A DNA stretch of 7,118 bases from Myxococcales bacterium (GTDB lineage Bacteria > Myxococcota_A > Polyangia > Fen-1088). Shown piece by piece: positions 1 to 5,338 of this stretch. The notes beneath the pieces are model-generated. The model saw only the letters and a program-made list of their open reading frames with translations. It had not been told where the DNA came from and searched no databases. How positions within the stretch are numbered: the first letter of the stretch is position 1; every line of letters begins with the position of its first letter. The DNA lies in NCBI GenBank assembly GCA_003170035.1, contig PMZX01000191.1, positions 23,318 through 30,435 of the forward strand, given 5' to 3'. The translations under genes were made by a program, and so were the position numbers.

Positions 1-951
1 TCCGTGTCGAGCATGGAGGCGACGTTCGCGTCCTATGTCTCCGATAATCGGACGATCGAGGCGCAAGAACTGGATCTGACCCCTGCGCAGAAGTGGGCCT
101 TGTGGCAGAACCTGCGCGAAAACGCGCGGCCCGAGAACCGGGAGTACCTCTATGACTACTTCCGGGACAACTGCTCCACCCGCGTACGCGATGCCATCGA
201 CCGCGCGGTGGGCGGCCGGGTTCGGCAGGCGGGCCAACGGCCAGCGGTGATGACCTTCCGAGCAGACGCGCTCCGCATGACGGCGGATTTTTTTCCTGAG
301 TACCTCGGCCTGGACCTGGGGCTGGGCCGGCCGACCGATGCCCCCATCACCCTGTGGGACGAGGCGTTCCTGCCTGAGCGAATGCGAGACCTTCTGCGCG
401 ATGTCCGCGTCGCGGGCGAATCGGGCGGCAGACCTCTGGTCAAGTCTGAGCGTACCTTGTTTGCGGCGCGCCGGCCGCCCAAGCCGGACCGGCCGCCCAA
501 CTGGACCCTGTATTTCCTGGCTGCCGGGCTTGCGCTCGGCGGGCTCTTGGCAGGGCTCGGCCGGCTTGGCGGCAAACATCTAGCCGCGCGCGTCGGGCTG
601 GGAATTGCCGGCAGCCTGCTGGGATTCGTCTTCGGCGCGTTGGGGCTCATCCTGCTTTGTTTCTGGTTGTTCACCGACCACAAGGCTGCCTTTGCTAATG
701 CAAACATCTTCTTGCTCGCGCCCTGGTCGGTCCTGCTCGCTGGCTACGGAGTTGGGGCGGCGATGGGGCGGCCAGCAGCCACGCGCAAAGCACTCTGGCT
801 GGCTGCTGCGGCTGCTGGCTTCGCCGCCATCGGCGCCCTCGCCAAGGTCCTTCCTGATCTGTCGCAAGACAACCTGGCGCTGGTTGCCCTTCTGTTGCCC
901 GTCTGGCTGGGCTTGGCTCTTGGCTTTCGCTGGGCGATGCGTCGGAGCTAG
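1..951 (+). CDS. DUF4105 / Lnb-type membrane protein, 5' end cut off by window
   Basis: The frame is open to base 1. The GTG at 4 and ATG at 13 are probably internal codons, so the N-terminus is missing. Numbering from the GTG, residues 17-75 match the end of a DUF4105 (Lnb periplasmic) domain: a strand with RTIEAQELDLT, a helix, then YDYFRDNCSTRVRDAID, where Cys57 (172-174) is the expected nucleophile. The partner His of this papain/NlpC-like family should lie upstream, outside the window. Residues 105-150 (PITLWDEAFLPERM) also look typical. After a Pro/Arg-rich linker come five hydrophobic segments, about 167-188, 194-223, 235-254, 264-283 and 290-311, the five-helix tail known in Lnb proteins. 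In Bacteroides, Lnb N-acylates lipoproteins; whether this homologue does so is inference. The family call is fairly secure, the reaction is not. The stop TAG is followed after 9 bases by a stem-loop. Confidence 0.8.
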   Translation, partial: SVSSMEATFASYVSDNRTIEAQELDLTPAQKWALWQNLRENARPENREYLYDYFRDNCSTRVRDAIDRAVGGRVRQAGQRPAVMTFRADALRMTADFFPEYLGLDLGLGRPTDAPITLWDEAFLPERMRDLLRDVRVAGESGGRPLVKSERTLFAARRPPKPDRPPNWTLYFLAAGLALGGLLAGLGRLGGKHLAARVGLGIAGSLLGFVFGALGLILLCFWLFTDHKAAFANANIFLLAPWSVLLAGYGVGAAMGRPAATRKALWLAAAAAGFAAIGALAKVLPDLSQDNLALVALLLPVWLGLALGFRWAMRRS

Positions 952-960
952 CTCGCATTC

Positions 961-1005
961 ATGTGCGCCATATTCCCGCTGATCTGTGGGGAATCATGCG
1001 CACAT
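961..1005. other. Two-part inverted repeat (stem-loop) after the DUF4105 gene
   Basis: ATGTGCGC (961-968) is the exact reverse complement of GCGCACAT (998-1005). Inside it ATTCCC (972-977) pairs with GGGAAT (989-994). The two stems are separated by a 3x3 internal loop (CAT opposite CAT) and closed by an 11-base loop. It begins 9 bases after the upstream stop codon. No T-run follows, so it is not a standard intrinsic terminator. It could stabilise the 3' end of the message, assist termination, or be a protein-binding palindrome. Confidence 0.5.
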
Positions 1006-1068
1006 TCATGCTAGCATCATATCTTCACGTCGGGGACGAGAACCGCGGCGTTGTATTCGCGGGTGGTC

Positions 1069-1096
1069 TTGGCCGTTAGCTGCGCTTAGTTATGTT
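1069..1096 (+). promoter_or_regulatory. Candidate sigma70-type promoter for the bitopic membrane protein gene
   Basis: TTGGCC (1069-1074) and TATGTT (1091-1096) each match four of six bases of the -35 and -10 consensus, with a 16-base spacer. Transcription would start near 1103, leaving a leader of about 37 bases with a good Shine-Dalgarno site (AAGGGAGGT, 1126-1134). The position is sensible but such matches are common by chance. Confidence 0.25.
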
Positions 1097-1139
1097 GGCC
1101 GTCCAAAGGCGGCCGTCCGTTCGACAAGGGAGGTAGCAA

Positions 1140-1940
1140 ATGCCCGCGACCGAGGACTCAGTACTCACCTCACTGAACGAACTGCGCAGGCTCAGAAAGG
1201 AGCGGCGGAAGAAGGGCCATTCGGCCGGTGGAGGAGGGGGTAACGGCCGTTCCCAGAAGGCAGCGGCGGCAAAGCTGGATCCCATGGGAGATCAGGTCAC
1301 GCCGCCGCCGCGGTCAGACCCGGCCCTGGGAGCGAAAGGCATGCGGGCCGGTGCCCAGGCTGGGATGGCTGCGGCGGCCAGGGCCTCCTCGGCTGGTCTC
1401 AGCCGGCCAGGACCCGTGGCAGCCACATGGGACGCGCCCGCGGATCCAGCGGCATTTGCGCAAATGGCACGGCCCACATCGTCAGCCAAGCCGGCAATCG
1501 TCGTGGCTGTCGTGCTTCTGGCCGCGGCCGGCGCGGGCTATGTGAAACTCCAGAACGACACACAATCTCTCATGGCCGAGAAGGACGCGAGCATAAGGCG
1601 TGTGGAGGAGGCGCGCGTTCAGGCCGTCGAGACAGCGGCCATGGCGGAGCGGCAAGCGCAGCTCAAGCTCAAGGCCTGCGAGGCCAAGGCCGCGGCTGCG
1701 TCGTCGACGCCGACAACCGCGGCCGCACCGGCTGCGCCGGCTGCGACCGCGGCTGTGGCGCCAGCGTCGTCGGCGTATTCTGCGCCCGCCAGCAGCCGAA
1801 GCCGGCACAAGCCATCGGGTGGGCGGCGTGCGGCTGCTGCGTCGTCCGCGCCTGCTCCGACCACCGAGCCCGCCTCGGTTCCGAACTTGCCTCGCAAGAA
1901 GAAGCTGGACAACGATCCGCTGGCAGGCATCAAGATCTGA
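1140..1940 (+). CDS. Bitopic membrane protein with EDSVL-type N-terminus and coiled coil, function unknown
   Basis: The ATG start is set by an excellent ribosome binding site, AAGGGAGGT, ending 5 bases upstream. The 266-residue product opens with EDSVLTSLNEL (5-15) followed by a strongly basic stretch, then a Gly/Ala/Pro-rich cytoplasmic linker to about 115. One membrane helix spans about 118-135. With the basic side at the N-terminus, the rest should be periplasmic. Residues 139-183 are charged and Ala-rich and look like a coiled coil. Residues 184-250 are Ala/Ser/Pro-rich low complexity, probably disordered or spanning the envelope. The protein ends with a basic patch (KKK, 253-255) and LDNDPLAGIKI. 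From memory, myxobacterial hypothetical proteins share an N-terminal E(D/N)SVLxSLxEL motif and a C-terminal DPL motif; I could not search for this. No enzymatic motif is visible. It may be an envelope scaffold or a signalling partner, but that is a guess. Confidence 0.75.
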   Translation: MPATEDSVLTSLNELRRLRKERRKKGHSAGGGGGNGRSQKAAAAKLDPMGDQVTPPPRSDPALGAKGMRAGAQAGMAAAARASSAGLSRPGPVAATWDAPADPAAFAQMARPTSSAKPAIVVAVVLLAAAGAGYVKLQNDTQSLMAEKDASIRRVEEARVQAVETAAMAERQAQLKLKACEAKAAAASSTPTTAAAPAAPAATAAVAPASSAYSAPASSRSRHKPSGGRRAAAASSAPAPTTEPASVPNLPRKKKLDNDPLAGIKI

Positions 1941-2043
1941 AGCGTCCCGGAGCCGCACGGCAGATAGGCGCTCGCAGCGAGAGGGCCACGTACGCGAGAG
2001 ACGAGCGGCCCGCCGGGGGCGATGAGATAGCGCATTTTTTGAC

Positions 2044-2066
2044 GGGAGGGGAGCTTGCCCCCACCC
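2044..2066 (+). other. GC-rich stem-loop just upstream of the small DUF5678-like gene
   Basis: GGG-A-GGGG (2044-2051) pairs with CCCC-A-CCC (2059-2066), giving seven G-C pairs around one A/A mismatch and a 7-base loop. It ends 7 bases before the ATG at 2074 and locks up the only well-spaced purine-rich tract, so it could lower translation. A run of six T lies before it (2035-2040), the wrong side for a plus-strand terminator. Confidence 0.35.
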
Positions 2067-2073
2067 TGGGAGC

Positions 2074-2322
2074 ATGCTCTCCGCACAACAGGAAACTCAC
2101 TTCTTCGACACCTGCAAGCATGCCCTGCTGGACCGGTACGCCGGGCAGTTTGCCGTCGTGTGTGGCCGCAGGCTGGTGGGCGTCCATGCTTCGCTCGATC
2201 TCGCGCTCAAGGCTGCCTCCGACGCGTTCTCGGCAGGCTTCCTCGAGGACGGGGCTCCCATCCTGATCAATGAGATCGGCGAAACTCCCAAGGTCCGCGT
2301 GGTCGCCCAGCCTAGACGATAG
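2074..2322 (+). CDS. Small DUF5678-like protein, function unknown
   Basis: This 82-residue protein has the pattern of DUF5678-type small proteins: a lead-in helix ending LLDRYAGQF, a beta hairpin in which Phe26-Gly36 (FAVVCGRRLVG) resembles the family's 'Y-x-G-x-W/F-V-A-x-x-G-x-x-V' segment, a helix (LDLALKAASDAF, 41-52), and a final strand with GAPILINEIGE. No signal peptide or membrane segment is seen, so it should be cytoplasmic. The family has no established function; members are often scattered singletons. ATG 2074 is the only usual start codon between the in-frame TGA at 2023 and the conserved region, but its ribosome binding site is poor: GGGAG (2068-2072) is almost touching the start, and the better GGGAGGGGAG (2044-2053) is too far away and sits in a stem-loop. 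The family assignment is from memory of the pattern and is moderate. Confidence 0.65.
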   Translation: MLSAQQETHFFDTCKHALLDRYAGQFAVVCGRRLVGVHASLDLALKAASDAFSAGFLEDGAPILINEIGETPKVRVVAQPRR

Positions 2323-2338
2323 AGCATGGCTGCCGAGG

Positions 2339-2409
2339 CTGGAGACCGCCTGCGGCTATCGCGGGATCACGGGTTCGGGCCAAGGTTTGCAAATCCGCTC
2401 CGTCTCCAG
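2339..2409. other. Long-range inverted repeat in the leader of the CBM9-like gene
   Basis: CTGGAGAC (2339-2346) and GTCTCCAG (2402-2409) are exact reverse complements, 55 bases apart. Between them lie the palindrome TTTGCAAA (2386-2393) and a short CCGC/GCGG pair (2346-2349 and 2352-2355). The overall span of 71 bases recalls a tRNA, but there is no T-arm at the required place, so it is not one. It could fold as a structured leader or small RNA, or be chance. Confidence 0.3.
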
Positions 2410-2415
2410 TAAAAA
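2377..2415 (+). promoter_or_regulatory. Weak promoter candidates for the CBM9-like gene (sigma54-like or sigma70-like)
   Basis: Two overlapping readings are possible. GG at 2377-2378 and GC at 2389-2390, with ten bases between and a full TTGCA at the -12 position (2387-2391), fit a sigma54 promoter, but the -24 box is poor beyond GG. Alternatively TTGCAA (2387-2392) and TAAAAA (2410-2415), spaced 17 bases, match four of six bases each in a sigma70 promoter. Either would start transcription 50 to 80 bases before the ATG at 2479. Confidence 0.18.
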
Positions 2416-2426
2416 GGGCTCCGCTG

Positions 2427-2459
2427 GCCGAGGTCCGAAAATATCGAACCCAGACCGGC
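2427..2459 (+). other. Stem-loop immediately before the ribosome binding site of the CBM9-like gene
   Basis: GCC-GA-GGTC (2427-2435) pairs with GACCGGC (2453-2459), seven pairs with a two-base bulge. The 17-base loop can add CGA/TCG (2436-2438 with 2444-2446). It ends 5 bases before the purine-rich site AAGGGAG (2465-2471), leaving that site free. It may protect the 5' end of the message or take part in folding of the leader. Confidence 0.3.
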
Positions 2460-2478
2460 TAGGAAAGGGAGAGTATCG

Positions 2479-3903
2479 ATGTCACGAGTCTCAGGAACGC
2501 TGTGTGCGGCCCGCCTGCGCGCTGGCCGCTGGCTTTGCTTTGCAACCCTATCGGGTTTTGCTTTCGGCTGCGTGGAGCAGGCCGACGAAAAGCCGACCAA
2601 AGAGGACGAGGAGTTCGTCAAGACCAACCTGCTGGCCTCCGCCCCTACGATGCAGTTCGCGACGCACGCAGATCTGGACGGCAAGGTCGAGTACCTCGGG
2701 CTGGACGTGACCCCGAACCCGGCGGAGCCCGGAAAGGACGTCCATCTGACCCACTACTGGAAGGTGAAGGTCGCTCCCAGCGACGGTTGGAGGCTGTTTA
2801 CCCATGTCAACGGTCCCAACAAGCAGGGATTCATCAACGTTGACCATGGACCCGTCAGTGGCAAGTACCCGGTGTCGCGCTGGAAAGCAGGCGACATCAT
2901 CCGTGACCAGCACTCGTTCCGTCTGCCGCCGAACTGGGCCTCCAACAGCTTCAACGTCTATGTGGGCTTGTGGCGGGGTCACGAGCGCATGGCCATCAAG
3001 TCCGGACCGAAAGAGGAAGACCGCGTTCTGGCCGCGACCGTGCCGGTCCAGGTCAAGGGGCCGCCCACGCTCAAGCGGTACTTGGTGCGCAAGACGCTCA
3101 AGCCCATCAAGATTGACGGCAAGTTGGACGAGCCAGCGTGGAAGGCCGCTCCCTCGACCGGAATGTTCGTCAACACCATGACCGGCGAGCCTGCGCAGCC
3201 CAACACCGAAGCCAAGCTGCTCTGGGACAATCAGAACCTCTATATTGCGTTCGAAAACGTGGATACCGACGTCTGGGGCACGCTCACCGAGCGCGATTCC
3301 AAATTGTGGACGCAGGAGATGGACGAGGTGATGCTCGACGCCAACGGCGATGGCAAGGGATACATCGAGCTGCAGGTGGCGCCCAACGGCACCATCTTCG
3401 ATACCTACCTGCCCACCTATCGCAAGTACGAGGACAGTCTTGATCCCAAGCGAAAGCCCTATGATTGGAACTCGAAGCTGAAGGCGGCGGTGAAGGTCGA
3501 TGGTACCCTCAACAAGCGCGAGGATCAGGACAAGGGTTGGACAGCGGAGATGGCACTGCCGCTTGCGGATGTGAACGGCCTGGACACCAACGGTGTCAAA
3601 GTTCCGCCTGCGCTCGGCGACAAGTGGCGCCTCAACATGTTCCGCATGGACTCGCCCAAAGACGCCAAGGCACAAACGGCCCTGGGCTGGTCAGCGCCGA
3701 TGGTGGGCGACTTCCACAAGCTGGACCGGTTCGGCGAAATCGTGTTCGTCGACGACAAGGGTGAGTTGCCGACGGCCAAGGACAGCGCGGAGAAGGGCGG
3801 CAAGAAGGACGAGGCCAAGCCGGAACCGACTGGCAAGAAGGGCAAGAAGGACGAGGCCAAGCCGGCCGGCAAGACTGCGGAGAAGACGCCGGCCAAGAAG
3901 TAG
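2479..3903 (+). CDS. Exported CBM9-like domain protein, probable lipoprotein with Lys-rich tail
   Basis: ATG 2479 has a good ribosome binding site (AAGGGAG, 2465-2471, 7-base spacing). Residues 1-30 are a signal peptide with basic residues then a hydrophobic core, ending FAFGC. Cys31 is the likely lipid-anchor site, though Phe at -2 makes the lipobox atypical. Residues 56-195 form a beta-rich domain of unknown type with VDHGPVSGKYPVSRWKAGD. Residues 203-425 look like a family 9 carbohydrate-binding (CBM9-like, DOMON-type) module: IDGKLDEPAW (212-221), LLWDNQNLYIAFE (247-259), DEVMLDANGDGKGYIEL (282-298), GWTAEMALPLADV (353-365) and WRLNMFRMD (383-391). In xylanases this fold binds sugars, and related DOMON modules can bind haem; the ligand here is unknown and no catalytic domain is present. 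Residues 430-474 are a Lys/Glu/Ala/Pro tail built on DNA repeats. A sugar-binding or surface-anchored envelope role is inferred. Confidence 0.85.
   Translation: MSRVSGTLCAARLRAGRWLCFATLSGFAFGCVEQADEKPTKEDEEFVKTNLLASAPTMQFATHADLDGKVEYLGLDVTPNPAEPGKDVHLTHYWKVKVAPSDGWRLFTHVNGPNKQGFINVDHGPVSGKYPVSRWKAGDIIRDQHSFRLPPNWASNSFNVYVGLWRGHERMAIKSGPKEEDRVLAATVPVQVKGPPTLKRYLVRKTLKPIKIDGKLDEPAWKAAPSTGMFVNTMTGEPAQPNTEAKLLWDNQNLYIAFENVDTDVWGTLTERDSKLWTQEMDEVMLDANGDGKGYIELQVAPNGTIFDTYLPTYRKYEDSLDPKRKPYDWNSKLKAAVKVDGTLNKREDQDKGWTAEMALPLADVNGLDTNGVKVPPALGDKWRLNMFRMDSPKDAKAQTALGWSAPMVGDFHKLDRFGEIVFVDDKGELPTAKDSAEKGGKKDEAKPEPTGKKGKKDEAKPAGKTAEKTPAKK
3799..3865 (+). repeat. 25-base direct repeats coding the Lys-rich tail
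   Basis: Bases 3799-3823 and 3841-3865 are identical over 25 bases, with start points 42 bases apart. The distance is a multiple of three, so both copies read GKKDEAKP. This suggests tail growth by in-frame duplication, and the tail length may differ between strains. Confidence 0.85.
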
Positions 3904-3910
3904 CGAGCTG

Positions 3911-4007
3911 TCAACCACAGAGGGCACAGAGTACGCAGAAGTTGGGAGTCCGTGTACGGGGTACTCCTCGCGTCCAGTTCTGTGGCCTCTGTGCTCTCTG
4001 TGGTGAA
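3911..4007. repeat. Imperfect palindrome of the CCACAGAG type (dispersed intergenic repeat)
   Basis: The left arm (3911-3940) and the reverse complement of the right arm (3978-4007) agree at 24 of 30 positions, both carrying CCACAGAG-n-GCACAGAG and ending CAGAA. The central part folds further: GGAGT (3945-3949) pairs with ACTCC (3963-3967). The element starts 7 bases after the stop of the CBM9-like gene and ends 32 bases before the next start. I recall 'CCACAGAGnCACAGAG' sequences as common repeats between genes in many bacterial phyla; that is memory, not a search. It may be a small non-autonomous mobile element and could act as a message-end hairpin in either direction. No T-run follows it. 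Confidence 0.75.
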
Positions 4008-4023
4008 ATAGCATTCTTACTCC

Positions 4024-4031
4024 GGGGAGGG
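4024..4031 (+). promoter_or_regulatory. Ribosome binding site that fixes the GTG start of the CAP-domain gene
   Basis: GGGGAGGG lies 8 bases before GTG 4040. The ATG at 4032 is too close to it and in another frame, so GTG is the start; the product then begins with a proper signal peptide. Confidence 0.7.
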
Positions 4032-4039
4032 ATGGTCGA

Positions 4040-5326
4040 GTGTTATCACGGCGTAGTCGCGTGTTTGTTTGGGTCGCCGTCGGTACCGCGCTGTTCGCCG
4101 GAGCGACGGGGGCAAGCGATGCGGGGGCGCCGGCAGCCAGCAAAGATGCGCCGGCCGCCTCTGACCTGGTTCCCCGCGGCCCCGCGGCCGCGGAATATCA
4201 GGCTCCGCCCTTGGGTCAGATTCGTGCAGGACGTGATTCCGATCCCCTGATGGCCCAGGTGGCGGTGGAGGTGCAGAGGGCAGCCGGTGCGATTCGCGCG
4301 CCCGTACCCGCGCGCGATGGCCGCCTGGACCTGGTGGCGACAGACGTCGCGCGCGCTACCGTGGGCAAACGGTTACCTTCGTTCGACGCCGTCGACTTTC
4401 TGGTGCACCACTACGGCATCGTCGAGCCCGAGCCCTACATGGTCATGGTGCGCAGCTCCCCCCAAGGTGACGTGGTGCTCTTGGCCGACTTGCGCAAGCA
4501 GATACCTGGCGTCTTCAAGATGGGTGACTGGCGCCGCATGGGCGTGGGAGTGAAGCGAGGCACTGACGAGCTGATCGTGGTCTTGACCCTCCAACCACAA
4601 GATCTGGAATTGCGGGCGCTGCCACGGCGCCTGGCCTCCCGGGGAACGGTGACGCTGGTGGGCCGCTTGTTGGGTCGCTTCGTCAAGCCCGCGGTCCTGG
4701 TGGCCGTTCCCCGCGGCGGGGTACGGAATCTGGCCATGGCGGCCAGGAAGGGTCGCTTCGAGCTCACCGTGGCGTGCGATTCCGGCGACGGTGTGTACCA
4801 GTTGGAGATCGAAGGCGATGACGGACACGGGCCGGCGGTGCTGGCGAATTTCCCTCTCTACTGTGGCGTCGAGCCGCCCGCGCACATCGCGGTTGCCGGC
4901 AACGAGGTGACCCGGCGTCAGGACGTGGCCGAGGCCGAGCGCGAGCTGTTTGTCCTGGTCAACCGAGACCGTGCCGCCGCAGGCCTGCCAGCCCTTACGC
5001 GTGATGCGCGTTTGCAGGAAGTCGCCCGAGGGCATAGCCGCGAGATGGCGCGCGTGGGCGAGGTGGTCCACGTTTCGGACAAGAGCGGCGGCGCCGTGGA
5101 TCGCGTCCGCGCGGCCCATGTCTCGCCGGTCCCGCGCACCCTTGCCGAGAACGTCGGGCGGGCATTCTCGACGGTGGAAGTCGAGAATGGATTCATGGGC
5201 AGCCCCGGCCACCGCGCCAACATCCTCAATCCCGACATGACCCACGTGGGAATCGGCGTGGCTGTGGGCCAGGCCGAGGGTGGGGCGGTGCCGCTGTTCT
5301 TTACCCAGCTCTTTGCCGGCTGGTAG
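4040..5326 (+). CDS. Secreted CAP/SCP-domain protein with unknown N-terminal module
   Basis: The 428-residue product starts at GTG with a well-placed ribosome binding site. Residues 1-25 form a signal peptide (RRSR, hydrophobic core, cleavage near ATGA-SD). An Ala/Pro-rich linker leads to a middle region: about 92-200 is unrecognised (HHYGIVEPEPYMVM at 123-136), and 200-276 looks Ig-like, with Cys246 and Cys275 able to form a disulfide. Residues 298-428 are a bacterial CAP domain (PF00188 type): LFVLVNRDRAAAGLPAL, His332 and His344, AEN with Glu370, and GSPGHRANIL with His391, ending THVGIGVAV. The usual Trp before the SPGHR motif is Phe/Met here (385-386). CAP proteins occur outside the cell and may bind lipids or peptides; bacterial members are mostly uncharacterised. 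An envelope or secreted role is likely. The gene is convergent with the kinase, with 12 bases between the stops. Confidence 0.88.
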   Translation: MLSRRSRVFVWVAVGTALFAGATGASDAGAPAASKDAPAASDLVPRGPAAAEYQAPPLGQIRAGRDSDPLMAQVAVEVQRAAGAIRAPVPARDGRLDLVATDVARATVGKRLPSFDAVDFLVHHYGIVEPEPYMVMVRSSPQGDVVLLADLRKQIPGVFKMGDWRRMGVGVKRGTDELIVVLTLQPQDLELRALPRRLASRGTVTLVGRLLGRFVKPAVLVAVPRGGVRNLAMAARKGRFELTVACDSGDGVYQLEIEGDDGHGPAVLANFPLYCGVEPPAHIAVAGNEVTRRQDVAEAERELFVLVNRDRAAAGLPALTRDARLQEVARGHSREMARVGEVVHVSDKSGGAVDRVRAAHVSPVPRTLAENVGRAFSTVEVENGFMGSPGHRANILNPDMTHVGIGVAVGQAEGGAVPLFFTQLFAGW

Positions 5327-5338
5327 TTAGCTGTTCCA

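Noticed and set aside
1983..2040. Rho-independent terminator after the bitopic protein gene
   Set aside because: Short GC stems exist (GGGCC 1983-1987 with GGCCC 2007-2011) but the T-run at 2035-2040 is more than 20 bases further on, too far for an intrinsic terminator.
1427..2266. Open frame of 279 codons on the plus strand overlapping the bitopic protein and the small DUF5678-like gene
   Set aside because: It is out of frame with both, has a compositionally odd Gly/Arg/Cys-rich product, and has no convincing ribosome binding site.
2339..2409. tRNA-like span: 71 bases closed by an acceptor-like stem
   Set aside because: The bases before the 3' stem cannot form a five-pair T-stem with a TTC loop, the seventh acceptor pair fails and there is no convincing anticodon arm.
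2548..3675. Open frame of 375 codons on the minus strand, antisense to the CBM9-like gene
   Set aside because: The plus-strand protein has a signal peptide, CBM9-like motifs and a good ribosome binding site. The antisense product is His/Arg/Val-rich with no domain.
4373..5245. Open frame of 290 codons on the minus strand over the CAP-domain gene
   Set aside because: The CAP motifs are clear on the plus strand; the antisense product is rich in His and Arg as expected of a shadow frame.
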